The position numbers and the translations under genes were made by a program. The notes beneath the pieces were generated by a model. That model did no database searches, was not told the origin of the DNA, and saw only the letters and a program-made list of their open reading frames with translations. A DNA stretch of 64,000 nucleotides from Cucumis sativus (taxonomy: Eukaryota; Streptophyta; Magnoliopsida; Cucurbitales; Cucurbitaceae), in the NCBI RefSeq assembly GCF_000004075.3, contig NC_026659.2, forward strand, positions 3,100,001 to 3,164,000, read 5' to 3'. Shown piece by piece: positions 49,912-62,967 of this stretch; position 1 is the stretch's first letter; the number at the start of each line of letters is the position of its first letter.

Positions 49912-52214
49912 CTTATGATTCAAAGCATGAACGTCGGTAGTGCTGTGAGTATACTATATGTTTTATTATTTAACTAATGTTATCAATAGTTATGCATGAT
50001 TTAGAGAAGGTATGAGATTAATTTTCCTATAAACTTACTCTAGTTTTACTCACCCTTCAAATATTCCGTCAGGTAGCAATGGAGGATCCAATGAGAATAC
50101 ATAGTTAGAAACTTGTTACCGGTATCCATAGGTTGTATATGACTTCTTTTTTAATCACCTTAGATGCATCTTGTACATTTCTTTTGTAACTATGAGTGAC
50201 TAGCATTACTTTCAAACAACTTATGTTATTCTTTCAATTCATGGTGGTCGATCATTTGAAACTTCAATGCTTTTCTTTTTTCTGAATTTATGTCTACTAC
50301 TTGCTTTTCAAAATTAGAAATGACTTGGAGAGTGTGCTTCTTTTTTTTGGTTAGCCTCACATGTCTTTTAAAAATGTGTTTTGCGTAGTGTTCAGTCAGA
50401 ATCTATTGTTAGAATTTCATATTTGGTAATTGGAATACTGATATCTTGACATCCCATTTTATAGTTACTGCTATTACTAATTTCAATTTTTTTCATAGTA
50501 TTCTATTACTTTACAAAACAAAAATTAAAAGTTGGTGCTAATCTATTTTTGAAAAATGTCACAATATCGTATCTTTATATTAGAAGATTTGCTCCATTAT
50601 CTTTCTTTAATGTTTTTTAATTAGTGACATATTATTAATTAAGCTCTCATTAAGATATTGGATGGCACATCCCAATTAAACGTGGCATCCAAAACTATTG
50701 ATTTTATTTATTAATTTTTCCTTCTTTATTTTTTTTAAATTTTTTGTTATTTTGAGATTTTCTAATATAATATCTTTCGATATACCATTTAAATACTTTA
50801 AATATAGGTGGTACATGGAAATTCAAACCATATACTTTGTGGCTTCTAGCAAATTTGTAAGTTAATTAAACGATGTTTGATTTGATAACTTGTAACTAGT
50901 TTTAATATTATATTGAATTATAAATTTTTATGTTGATGAGTTACAATAAATTTAATTATTTGTTAAAATTAGAAATGAAAAGTGAAAAACCATGCATTGG
51001 ATACTCATTTTTCTTCTCAAAATTTGAAATGATTCAACCATTTGACTGAAAGCATCAACCATAATAATTGCTTTGTATTTGCTATTATAGAAATCAATTA
51101 ATCTTTGGGGAAAATACCTTGTTCCTCTTTTTTAGCTAAATGGTACACTTCTTAGTCAAAATCAGTTTCAAATTTAGTAAAACAAAGTTAATCACAGTAT
51201 AAAATTTAGATTTAATTTTCGAAGTCTATTAGCTTTATTAGTGACAGAGTTTATTAGCAATAGAGACGGTCATAAAGTCTCTATCAAAAAGTCCATCATA
51301 GATAGATTATGTTATATATTTACGATTCTTTTAAAAATTTGCAAGTGTTGAGATTGAAAGACTGAACTCTAACAAAATTGAAGAAAAAAAATTAAAATTA
51401 AAATATAGTTGAAACAAGAATAGACACAAAGACATGGGATGATAGAGCATTTTGAGTGAATGAATGGAAAGGTTATTGAAAAATGGTGGGGGTGAAGAGC
51501 ATTGATAATGGTGTTGCCCATTCAAACACCAACAAAAGGGATGGTGTGATTACTCAAATACTTTGACCCAACAAACTACCATCCAATATATAATATTATC
51601 AACCACTTTAAATATTTCTTGCAACTAATCAAATCTCAACCCATACATTTCTTTCTTTTTTTAATTTTTGAAAAGGTCATATGCTTTATAAATAATTATA
51701 TATAGGAAAGAATGTTATTGGTTTGAATCTTTTATTTATTTATTTATTTGGACTTTATGATTGTATTGAATTGATGTGATCTTCTTATTTAATATATTAA
51801 ATTTTTTAGTGGGTATTAGTTCCAATTTAAAAGAAATAGCATCTCTCTAGTGCTGCTGACTTTAATTGCAATTTGATTGATATCTAATAACCATTTTTCA
51901 CTTATTAAGTTCTAATTATGCAAAATTGATTTTATTATATGTTTGAAAATAAATTATCATCTTTCATTTAATGTTAATTTTTATCACTTTTGGACACACA
52001 AAAGAAAAAAAAATGGTTTGAATAAATTAAATTAATTGATTTTAATTAATCAAATCAAAACTCTGTAATGATTTATCATATCCCTCATTTATATATACAT
52101 TTAAACCAATTCATAAATAGAAAAAAAAATTAACAAAAATGATTTTAAATAATTTTTTTTTAAAAAAAAAGATCAATTGCTCCAAACTCATCCCCAAAAA
52201 AGTAAATTCATGAG
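49912..52214. other. intergenic region, nothing recognised
   Basis: AT-rich sequence with no supported gene. The first few hundred bases are probably the 3' UTR of the gene before it. The last ~100 bases are the 3' flank of the minus-strand pseudokinase gene. Confidence 0.5.
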
Positions 52215-54658
52215 TTAATTCATCTCAATTCTTCCGATTTCTTCAATCTTAGCAATCACTTCCCTGAAATCCGGCCGAAGATTGGGCGAAGAACGACAAC
52301 AATCCTCTCCGATCTGAACAAGGCATTGGAGAATCGGCTCTTGAGAGACGCCGGAATCACCGGTGGCAGCCGGGTTTCGAACCGTTGGGTCTTTGGAGGA
52401 CATCAGCAACTCGAGCAAGATCTTTCCGTAGCTGTAGACGTCGGTGAGTTCATCAGCGTCGGTCATATTGATAAGTTCTGGGGCCTTGTAGCCAGAGGAG
52501 GCGGAAAGTTGGAGCATTTGTCGAGTTGCGGGGGAGTTGAGGAGGAGATGAAGGCCGAAATCGGAGACGTGGGGGTGGAAATTTTGATCGAGAAGAACGT
52601 TCTTGGAGTTGAGATTTCCATGGGGGATTGGTTTTTGTAATCCGTTGTGAAGATGATGTAGAGCTCTTGCGATTCCAATGGCGATTTTGCAAATCACCAC
52701 CCCGTTTTTTGATTCCTTATCTGTTTTATACAAAACAAAATTAGTTTAAATTCATAAAAAAATTTAATCTTTTAATCTCTAACATTTTTAGCTTAAAACA
52801 AATTAATTCTTTTTCCCCTTAATTTTTCAAACTTGAATTTTAAAAGTTATTTCTACTTCTCTCAATCTTCAAACTTCATTATAGTGAAGGGATAGACTCA
52901 ATTAATTATAACTTTAAAAATCCAAATATGAGAATTGAATTTAGAGAATTGTAAATGAAGAGATAGAAATGTAAATGACATCAAAAGATGAGGCAAATGA
53001 AAGAGAAATGTCAATGAATTGAATACATCTCATTTCATATGTTAAGATAGGTGGACATAACTTTTTCTTTTTCTTATTTTAAATCTAATATCATTCAATT
53101 GTTAAGATATATGTATGATCTTTTTTTTCTTTAAAAAAAAATGTAGGAAATATACCAAAAGAAGAATCTTTTTTGAAGAATGGAATTTCATTTGGTCCAC
53201 ACCACATCCTTCAGATCATAAAGTAATTTAACTTTTTAATACTCTTATGGAAAAGAAAAATATAAACTTTAGGTAATAAATTACCTATTTTAAAATTTAT
53301 AACCAAGAAAATCATCTACAAGCAAATCAAGTATGTATTAAGTTAAATATATCCTTGCAATCCAAAAAATTAAAGGAGATAAATATTTTTAAATATAGCA
53401 AAATGGTTTTTTTAGGAAGATTAAAAAGGAATATATTGTGAAAAAAAAAAAAAAGTAAAGTGCAATTTTAAGGTAAAAAATAATGGAAATAGTTGGAAAT
53501 TTTTTATAAATATATATGGAAAAGAAAAAGAAATATAGATTTAAGGAAGAAATAAATGGAAAAATAGTAAAGAAAATGACAAATGAAGAATCGTCGCCAT
53601 CTCTAATTTCTTTTCTTTACAATCCACAATATATATTTATATATATATAGTTGCCGACATCTCACGTAATTTCTAATATTACCATACTAATTTAATTCCT
53701 AATTAATACTATTTTTTAAAATTTTATTAAGATATTTATTCAATTTATTTTTGTTTGATTTAAAATTTGCAAATGTATTTATATATTTGTATTTTCTTAC
53801 CTAAAATTATTATTATTGTTTAAATAGTTTTGACAAAAATTGTATTTTATATACCGAATTTGAGATTTATTAAAAATAAGGATTAAAATTAGACATTTGA
53901 AATTAGATAGACTAAATTATATTTTTAAAATTTATATATATAGTTTAAATATCAGATATCTACGTTTTCCATTTATAATCTGATACGTAATTATAATTAT
54001 CTTATTTCCTAAACTCACATTATTGTTTAATGTTCTAAAAATTTTCTCTTCCACAATAAGAACTTTTTAAATTTTATTTTATAGTTTTTACGACAAATTC
54101 ATCTAATTTTCCTTATTACATTCTCGAGAAACAAACAGAATTTTTTTAAAAATAATCATATTGAAAATTACCTGTAATGAACTCCGCCAAATTCCCATGT
54201 TCGTAGAACGGATGAACCAAAAGCTTCTCACCTCTCCCACCGGCGTAGAATCCCAGCAACGGAACCAAATTCGGATGCCGAACCGAACCCAGGAGCCGAA
54301 CGAGGTCGTGTTGGTCGTCACATCCGGCAGCGGCTGGCCGGAGAAATCTAAGTAGCCGGATGGTTTGGGTGGTCTGTAAGACAGCCTTGTAGAGAGTTCC
54401 GTAGTGGGATTTTCCGATCACTTCTCCGGGAGCCTCTAAAATCTCGTCAATGGTCAAATCTTCGCCGCCCTCAAAAGTGGTGAGCTCGGGCGGGGGCGGA
54501 GGGGGGGTGTGGTCTGTTTTGGTGTTGTTGTTGTTGCGGGTGGTGGAGGATTTCTCGATGTCGTGATTTTTAGAGAGCTTAAGGCGAAGAAGGAAGATGG
54601 TGATTAGGAGGAGAAGGAAAAGGGTGGCGGAAGCAAGGGGAAGGATTAGTTTGAGCAT
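52215..54658 (-). CDS. TMKL1-like receptor pseudokinase without ectodomain
   Basis: Two exons on the minus strand, 54658-54172 and 52720-52215, joined in frame (EFIT/DKESKNG), giving 330 residues. A single membrane segment occupies about residues 3-27. A short basic and proline-rich linker follows, then a kinase-like fold: GEVIGKSHYGTLYKA (loop), LVRLLGSVRHPNLVPLLGFY, HGNLNSKNVLLD, VSDFGLH, SGYKAPEL and DVYSYGKILLELL. The invariant VAIK lysine is replaced (TIRLLRFLR) and HRD reads HGN, so phosphotransfer is unlikely; it should act as a scaffold or partner of active receptor kinases. TMKL1 relatives carry leucine-rich repeats, but none precede the membrane segment here and the N-terminus is already hydrophobic. 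The first in-frame ATG was taken as the start. The 1.45-kb intron is AT-rich with no other gene. Confidence 0.82.
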
Positions 54659-54698
54659 GTGGGTATGTTGAAAAAAGAATTGTATGTTTGTGATGAAC

Positions 54699-54732
54699 AG
54701 AGAGAGAGAGAGATAGAGAGAGAGAGGGAGAG
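54699..54732. repeat. GA-rich microsatellite upstream of pseudokinase gene
   Basis: An interrupted (GA)n run ~40 bases upstream of the pseudokinase start, presumably in its 5' UTR, where it reads CT-rich on the transcribed sense. Such CT tracts are common in plant leaders. Confidence 0.85.
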
Positions 54733-54739
54733 TTTATAA

Positions 54740-57700
54740 TGATTGGAATTTGAAAGTGAAAATTGTTTTGTTTGGGTTTGTAAGTTTGTTGAGAAGAGAA
54801 GAGAGGGAAATACTTTACTTAGGTTGTGTGTTAGGGGGAATAGGAATACATCCCATCCACCCAACACTATGGACCCTACCTTTTATATCTCTCTATATAC
54901 ACACACATATAATACATATAATATATGTTTGTTAACAAAAAGATTTGAATTTTTGACCTTTTAATTAATGAAAAAGATAATAATCAGTTTAGTTATGTTT
55001 TAGGTTGTGTTACTTATCGATCTTAAGAACTTTAAAAACTGTCGGTCCAGCTTTAAATGTCATCGACTAGAGGAGGGAAACAAACGTATGTAGCTTACAT
55101 GAACGATGCGAATGCTTTTACGAGGCTGTGATGGTTTTTGTGAGAGGAGATAAGGTAGCTTGTAAAATGATGCATATGACACCTTTCCAACCCAAACTAA
55201 TCTTGCCAAGAAAGGCATCTAAATTGATCTCATGTATTTTTCAAGAATGATGTGAAAACGATAACACATCTTTTGTGGAATTGTTCTGTATCCAACGAAG
55301 TTTGGCATCAGTTTCTTTTCGTTTTTATATTGTTTGTGATAATAGGTTCTCATAGAGTTATTCAAGATGGTTGGATTCTGGCTTTTTGAAAGTGTTTCTT
55401 TCAAGGAATTGGATAAAGCAGTAAATCATTGTTTGGAAAATTTGGGAGGCAAAGAATAAAATGATGTTCAACTTACAACTAGTAGACATAGAGTTCAACA
55501 GTTTTTCAATTGGCAAACATACTTAGGAGAATCAATCTGGAGGAGTCAATATGGTAAAGGCAATACAGAAATTAAACCCCCTTCCTCTTAACTTCCATTA
55601 TTCGATTGGGTTGACATCCTCTCCATCATGGTATTCTTTTTTGAAAGTTGAACATTGATGTTGCATGGAGTCTCCGTCTCCGTCTCTAAGACAAACCGTC
55701 TAGATTTGAGTGCTTCGGGATCACTTGGATCATGTCCATCTTTCTAGGTTAAATTAGTTCATGACAAGATGTTGTCACATTGATTAGGGTCGTTCTTCAA
55801 ATGATAACTATTTTTTGTCTCGAATTGGAGAGTGTTTCCTCAATCATACTTATATTATTCTAGTTGAATTTGATCGTGTAAAAGTTGTAACTAATACTTT
55901 TTAAGTCTTTAATTTCCTCATCAATGGAATTAAGGAAGGAGGTAATGATGCAAAGATTATCTCTTTAATGTTCCTTGACACTATAATGTCTTAATAAATT
56001 CTCCTATAATTAAGATCGTGAAGAACACCATTGTACTAAACTTAACATTCCTTATCATGAGTGGTTTACTCGCCTTATATTTTACGATGTAATCTTGTTG
56101 GTCGCACATTTTTTTAATCTATTTAGTATAATACGGTAAGAGGTATATTCTTATGTAATTCACTTTTAATTATATTTTTCTTTTAAATGTATTAGAATTC
56201 TGAAAAGTGAAAAGTAAACCACAAGTAATGCACATAATTCATTAATAAAACAAACAAAGAAGAAGAAGTTAGGAGTAATGTCATCCATAACTTGAAGGTT
56301 TTTGGAATTTTTAAATTTAGATTTGACACCTAACATTCCTAATATCATATTATATAATGTATACTTTGCATAATTCCTTCATATCTTAAACACCAACCAA
56401 TGTCTTTGTTAGTTTGCTTTTGAGAATGACCAAATGATGGGTTTTGTAAATTACCAAACAAAAACTCACCACCAAAACACATAGAAATTAAGCATATTTC
56501 ATCTTTGGAGCTTCTACCCAACTAAGCTTATAATGGAAGAAGAAAAAAAAAGGAAAGTGATTATTTGGCTATCTTTCATCTACCTCTAAACAAAGACTGA
56601 GCTCGTTAGGGAGAATTACGTCAATTTATAACCTCCAATCACACGTTTCAATATACGACACGACTTATTATTATTATTTTCTTTTATACATACATACATA
56701 TATATATGTATTAAAGCAAAATACTTTTGATTTTGGTGATAGATGAATGTATTTGGTAATTAATTTTGTAATTTAAGAATCATCAAATTATTTTTAAAAA
56801 ATAATTGTTTTCTCATCATTTGGACTTTAACTTTTTAGATTTTTTATTTTTTATTTTTGACCAAAACTTGAACTTTTTATAATTAATTGGTCAATAAATA
56901 GTTGTTTTTTTCGAAAGAAAAAAACACTTTTTTTAAAAAATAAAAATGTGTAAAGTAAAAGAAAGACCAAATTAATTAAGATTTTTTGGAAACATTTGTT
57001 TGCGTCTATCGTAAAAGTTTTGAACGTTTGATATTTGAAGAGGAAACATTTACATATCATATATATATATATGCACTCTCTAAAAGCAGTATCTAAATCA
57101 TATAAAAACGTACATTAATTTTCTTACGTTTTTTAAATTATATATATTTAGAATAAGGTAAAGTAGGAGTTTGGAATGATAAAGGATCTCATTTTAGTTT
57201 CCTCGATATGGTCTTGAGAAACTCGTCTCTCAGTTTTTTAATATAATGATTTTGTTCTATCTAATTTTTTTTATTATTATTCTATATAAACCGTCGTTAT
57301 TTGTGAGTTTCTACATTTTGTTATTACTTTTTATCAACATTTTTACAAAACCAAACTAAAATTTAAAAAATAAAAATGTAAAAAGTGAAAAAAAGATGTG
57401 AACTTATAAAACAAAACCATCATCAAACGAGTTTAAAAATCAGGTAAAAGATGTCAAACTTTTCTAGCTAATCATTGCTTAACACTATATTGTAGGTATC
57501 TTTTATCGACATGAGCTATTTTCCCTTGAAGATAATAATCAATGTAATCACATCTTATTCTCTTAAAGCATGTTTCACATATTAAAAAAAGAATCATCTG
57601 TTTTTTGCTTTTCTTGTTTTGATACATTGATAGATAGATTGAGATTGAGATTGAGATTGAGATTGCTTATGTTAAAAGAAACAGAAGATGTAAACATTAA

Positions 57701-58358
57701 AGTACTTTATCCCCACATAAGCACTAAACTTTGGAACTACTCATAAAAAGTTGATATATACATACACATAAAAGATGCTATTTCTAATGTCCTCTCTCTT
57801 TTCAATAATTGAGAGAATTCAAGTGGAGCGAATATCACTTTGCTCCCTTCCTTACATTTGCATCCACCACGTAAAATTGTGTGGTGTTCCATTAAAGATA
57901 TGTTGCCAAAATAGATTTTGATAAAACTCATTAATGACTCTAATTTCATTCAATTTCTTTTTTTATACAACCGTTATAGTATAGGAGATTCAACCCTCCC
58001 ACTCTCTAGAGACAAAGGTCATGCATATTCATAGCTAAAATTGGAATAATCTTAATCATAGCAAAGAATCAGTATTTCACCAGAATGTCTCAAATATACA
58101 GGAAAGATAAAAGTATGATCATTTATAAATCCAATAAATAAGGATAATGGAGCTTACAAAGGAGTTTCAACTATCATCAACACTAAGTCACTAATATATA
58201 AATTAAAAGATCGTATGGATCTCTTTTAACTGTGTGTTTAATTCAACATCAAACAAATCAGAAATCTTTTAACGTATGTACAGTTTTTTGGGAGATATTG
58301 AACCATGGTTTGATTATGAACCATAACGTTGATGATGTGATGCATCCCTTCTCTATAT
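54740..58358. other. intergenic region between pseudokinase and acid phosphatase
   Basis: Apart from the LINE remnant at 55226-55490, no feature is supported. A short (GATTGA)n repeat lies at about 57640-57665. A minus-strand open frame at 57737-57949 reads HHTILRGGCKCKEGSK. I could not assign it and it lacks a convincing gene context. Confidence 0.45.
55226..55490 (+). mobile_element. LINE (non-LTR retrotransposon) remnant, zf-RVT region
   Basis: Within 55226-55320 one frame reads FFKNDVKTITHLLWNCSVSN, then EVWHQFLF: the zinc-binding reverse-transcriptase tail (zf-RVT) of plant LINE ORF2, with the HLLWNC..EVW core. In another frame, about 55425-55470 reads IIVWKIWEAKNKMMFN, the usual W.IW..RN..F element farther along the same domain. 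Stops and frameshifts separate them, so this is a dead 3' fragment. Confidence 0.7.
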
Positions 58359-61135
58359 TCAGGAAATGTAATACATAGGATTTGGAAGTTTGAAAGAACG
58401 AACCGAAACTGAAGTGCCCAATAAATCACTCCATTGGTCACCAGAGTTTCCGATGATTCGTAATCCTTCGTTCTCCATCTCGCTCCGCTTCTCAGATTTG
58501 TAAAGTATTGCTGACTTCCCTTGGTCATCATCTCTCCTGTACAGGTTCAGAAACATTTGGAGTAGTTGATAATTATAAACCAAAATGAAGGTAACTAACG
58601 AATTAATCAAACAAAAGTATAAGAAACGATGTTTTAACATTTAAAAAAAATCAAGGCTGTTGGTGCACATTCAAAATGAAGGGTTCTTGGTCTAGTACCT
58701 GCCAATAGAATGAATAATATAAAAGCTAAAGAGATCAAATTACTTTTGGAAAAAATAGAAACTCATTGGTTTATTGTGTCCCTTTCAAGAAATATGGAGT
58801 AATAGCTTCTTTGTTTTCTTATCATAATGTACATATCCTACATTAGTAGATCTAGATTTAGACGCTATCCAGGTCCACATGTACTAATATCGAATCTAGA
58901 GATCTTAAAAATGCATACAAAGTCAAGAGTGTAGTCCATAGGTGATGAGAGAGACAAATATTAGCCTTATCAGCCAATATGGGATCAAAACACAATCCGT
59001 GCCATACAAAGTAAGAAAGTCACCATGAATTCTTACTATTTAAAAAGATCTTTTTGGGCCTACAAACCTCTAACTTTCTGATTGATCATACATGCCTTTA
59101 ATAAGTGAGATATAGTCAAGTTGGTGAAATGATGTCATACTCAAAGTCTCAAATGTATTATAAGTGCATCGCATTTTTCACTTCCTGGGTGTATTTTCCC
59201 GCCTTTGAGTCTTTAGAAAACTCAAAAGCTGATTTGCAGAATAACAATGGAACTTCCAAGAGGAATCTGATATAGAGAAAGTTTAGAGACATTTCAGACT
59301 CTGAAGAACACTAGAATTATAGCCTTCTTCTTTCTTCACTTTTATTTGGTGGGGTGGGATGTCCATGGTTTACGTTTCTAAACTGAGATCAATCTCTGCC
59401 TACACTTTCACGTAAAGTCCAAATTAGGCTAGTTTTGGGATATTGAAAACGAGGAAACAGAACACCGTTCAAGGAAAATCATGACTTTGCCGTTCAAGGA
59501 AAACGAGGAAACAGCACACCGTTCAAGGAAAATCATGACTTTGCCTTAACTCACAAAACCTAAAGTTGGAATTTTTAATATCAACTATATGGAAAAAGAA
59601 ACAGAAAGCCAAGCAGTATGCTCTTCCTCACATCCTCAACTATAATATAATAAATGGGAAAAAATGATTAGGAAAACCTTTACCACATTTGACATCATTA
59701 GGTCTATGAACACTTAAAACCGACAACAAAAAAGTGGACTTCATTTCTAAGCTAGGCATCGAATATAAAACAAGCACTAAACAAATTGATAGAATCACTA
59801 GATAATCAAGCTAACTAAAATACGGGAGAATACGTACCTTAATATGAGCCTATCCCAGTCATAAAACCCTGCATTTATCAAATTCCGTGTTGTACATTCC
59901 CTCTGCTTTTCGCTTCTTCCAGTAAGCAAAACCAGCTTGAATCCTAGATCCAAAAGTTCTTTATAGAATTCTAAACTGGGCTGAAGGGGAGGTGCTGTAG
60001 CCTTCTCAACCCAGTTATCAAACTCATCAGGCTTGAAATTCTCCGAACTGTCAATTGCCAAAACAAATCAACTTTGCATATGAGTTAGATAAACTACGCA
60101 GACAAATATAACCAATTAGTGAAGCTACGACTGCCAATCATAACCCGTCTGTTTGTTTCACGGAGAAGCTAAGAGAGCACATGATTTGTAATCCTCAAAC
60201 ATGAAATGACGATTCAACTACATTCCTAAATTTTGAATTGTGGTTTTACTTTTATCTAGTTATAGCTATTGAACAAATATTTGTTGATACAAACAAACAT
60301 AAAAAAGGATTTGAGATGTTGCTTCAAAGATGAGTATTTTGAACACATGGCTTCTCTTTTTTTTTAACACCTATCAGACAGCATCCGTGTCACGCCATCA
60401 TTTAAATAAATCGACGCAACGATGAGACAATAACTATCTTGAATTGATGTAAATATGTGAACTAATTAGGACTTTTTAATTTCAGAACTAAACAAACACA
60501 ACCCTGAAACGGTCCACGCTAAATTTAAATTGAACAATTTTCTCATCTACCTCAACATCATGAACCAACGTTAAGAATATAGAAGTTCAGTTACCCCTAA
60601 TCCCCTAATCCAAAACTAAAATTCAGAATAGCCAAATAAGTCAAGAACCCACTCATCAAAATTCGCAATAATTCTAAAAAAAAAAAATTAAGAGAGTTTA
60701 CAGAGTTTTAATAGAACCTTACCCATAACCATGGTCTGTGTAGTAAGGAAGATTGGAAAGCAAGGTCTCATCAATGTCAAAAACCCAGACATCCTTTCCA
60801 TCGCCAACCAATTTCACAGTCTTGGCAAAAACCTGTGCCTCATTAGAAGCAATTTCAAGTTCAAGTTGATAAGCCCGACCCGTTACATACTGTTTCACAT
60901 ATTCAGAACAACTTTCCGGGATCCTTTTCCACGGATTCAAATTATTAGCCTCTACATTGAATCTCCAACTATCACATCTCAATTTGATTTCTCCATCAAG
61001 TTCCTTCACCTGATTCACAACACCCTCAGGAAACTCAAGAATAAGTGGTCTCGGAAGGAGATGAGAATCAAAAGCTTCATGAGCCAAAGCTACAGAAATT
61101 AAGCACAAGAGAGAGAAAGATCGTAGAAACCCCAT
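58359..61135 (-). CDS. secreted acid phosphatase / vegetative storage protein (HAD class IIIB)
   Basis: Three exons on the minus strand: 61135-60723, 60047-59838 and 58536-58359, giving 266 residues. A signal peptide covers about residues 1-18 (MGFLRSFSLLCLISVALA), so the protein enters the secretory pathway. The HAD nucleophile motif is FDIDET (D120, D122), motif II is LLTGRS (179-183), and the late motifs show GKSAILYKSEKR (K221 region) and GNSGDQWSDLLG with the acidic metal-binding position near D241/D245. All catalytic residues expected of an active phosphomonoesterase are present, unlike storage forms that lose the nucleophile Asp. An upstream in-frame ATG (61156) would add seven residues in front of the signal peptide and is less likely. 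Intron 2 (~1.3 kb) contains a 54-base direct duplication. Confidence 0.92.
59451..59544. repeat. 54-bp direct duplication in acid phosphatase intron
   Basis: The unit starting GAGGAAACAG at 59451 recurs at 59505, with the inner CCGTTCAAGGAAAATCATGA also repeated (about 59465 and 59519). Copies differ by one base in the first 40. It is a recent local tandem duplication. Confidence 0.85.
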
Positions 61136-62384
61136 GTTTAAAGGAACAGGGGCCAATCGAGGCGATGGAGATCGAATATATAATAATATATATAGATATA
61201 TATATATATATATATATAAAGAAATGGGTATTTTAAAAATGGATGAAAAGGAAGATAGATTGAGAAAAAGGAAATGGGTATATGAGATCTGGAAGGGAAT
61301 ATTCTGGGTTTGAAAGAAAGGATGATTCTTGATTGATATGAGAGAAAAAGGAATTGAAGAGATGAGAATGAATAACCTCTCTTCCTCTCCAGGGAGCGGT
61401 GTATTAATGGAGGAGAGGGTGAGAGGGTTGGTGGAAGGGAAATTTGCCTTGTTGATTAAGCGAAGAAGAAGATGAATTTAGCTGAATGCGCAAATGGAAA
61501 ATTGGTATCTCCATTAAATAGGCAAGCTTCCTACTGTCTTTCTTCCTTTTCACTCATTTTCAACCTTCAGTTCTTCTTTCCTTTTTTTTTTCTTTTTTTT
61601 CTTTTTTCTTTTTATTTATTTCTTTTTTTTTTTTGTCTTTGATTTTGTGGAATTAATATTATATTCCTAAGAATATTACATTTATACAAATAAATGATAA
61701 TCCACCAACGTTTCTACCATCAATAAATCATAGCAATTAATACACTTTATTTCATTTCTAGAAAATATATATACTTAATTGGTAATGTTTATATTATGTT
61801 TTTTTTTATATTTTTTTAAGACCTTTTGCAAAAGAATATGAAATTTTGACAAACTTATAATTTTTGACAATTATCCTTTTATTTATTAAAAAAAAAAAAT
61901 CTTTTTGTTTATGTTTTTTAATTTTCAATTTTCTTTCCTCGTATTAAAAACAAATTTCTATTAAAAAACTAAAAAAGGAGTTTAAAAACAAATTTCTATT
62001 AAAAAAACTAAAAAAGTTGAATTAGTTACAAAACGCACGGTTTTTAAAAAATTAATTTTCAAAAACAAATAAATTACCAAACATGCTCTAATTTTTTAAA
62101 AAAAATTGTTAAAAATATTTATTGATTAGTTGTCAAAGTGAGGTGGGATTTGAATTTTGTTAACATTCTATGAAAGACTAAAAGGCATAAAAATTTCTTT
62201 ATAAAGATTTAGAACTCTATACAACCACATATTAGTAAAGTCAAAGTCAAGACATTAGACCCCAGCGAAATTTAATAATATCTAATCGGTTCAATTTTTA
62301 GAATTATGATAAGGTTTAGAGTCCAATTTTAGCATCTTTACAAGTTTAAGAACTTATCTATCATTATTGAAACTTTAGTGATTT
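61136..62384. other. intergenic region upstream of acid phosphatase
   Basis: Contains the acid phosphatase promoter and 5' UTR side, with an (AT)n run at about 61183-61218, C/T-rich stretches at 61550-61640, and a local near-duplicate (AACAAATTTCTATTAAAAAA at about 61950 and 61987). No gene is seen. Confidence 0.5.
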
Positions 62385-62770
62385 ATCTGGTTCTCTCAAT
62401 CTGAGCGTTGTGTATTGTTCGGTTGTTGGATTGTGAATCTAATAATCGCTCTTTGGATATATTTCACCTTCGTGGGGCGCACAATAACAAACCATTACAG
62501 GAGTCCACTGAAATCCCATGTTTTGGCAAAGAAAATTCAAGAGATTCAAAGGGAACCCGAGGCGGATTTGGGCGCAAATCGATGAAATCGAATTTAGGAG
62601 AAAGAGGGTACTGACGGGGAAAGAAGATGCCTGAAGGAGTAGGGGATGAGAAATGGTTCGACGATGAGAGAAATCGGGATCGGAAATTAGGGAAAGCCAT
62701 CGTTTAGAGACGGATTTGAGAATTCGTTGGTGGGTTGGGGATGGAAATTAGAGATTTGAGTACAAGAAGA
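62385..62770 (-). pseudogene. F-box protein pseudogene fragment
   Basis: Read on the minus strand, ILKSVSKRWLSLISDPDFSH (end of an F-box), then in a second frame TPSGIFFPRQ and SCNGLLLC, then in a third frame a TAG followed by IHNPTTEQYTTLR. The order and wording match the intact neighbour at 62968-64000 (TPSGIFFPR, SCNGLFLC, YIHNPTTN), but at least two frameshifts and a stop break it and the 3' two-thirds is absent. It is a partial tandem duplicate that decayed. Confidence 0.8.
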
Positions 62771-62967
62771 GATATTATCAAATTAGTATTGATAACAAAA
62801 CAAAAAAAAATATATGTATCCATAGAGAGCCTTTCGCCTCTGACTCCACAAATCCTATAGATACTCTTATGAGAGTGGACAGTAGGCTAAGTCTCCTACA
62901 TATCTCTTGGAACAATTGTTTGAACTTTTTCCTTTTTGTTATTAGATGTGTCTTTGAAATTAAACAT

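Noticed and set aside
52326-52640. Plus-strand 104-codon frame over the pseudokinase
   Set aside because: Antisense shadow of the kinase-like exon.
57737-57949. Minus-strand frame with HHTILRGGCKCKEGSK
   Set aside because: Two cysteines and a basic stretch are not enough to call a secreted peptide; no signal peptide at its start and no family recognised.
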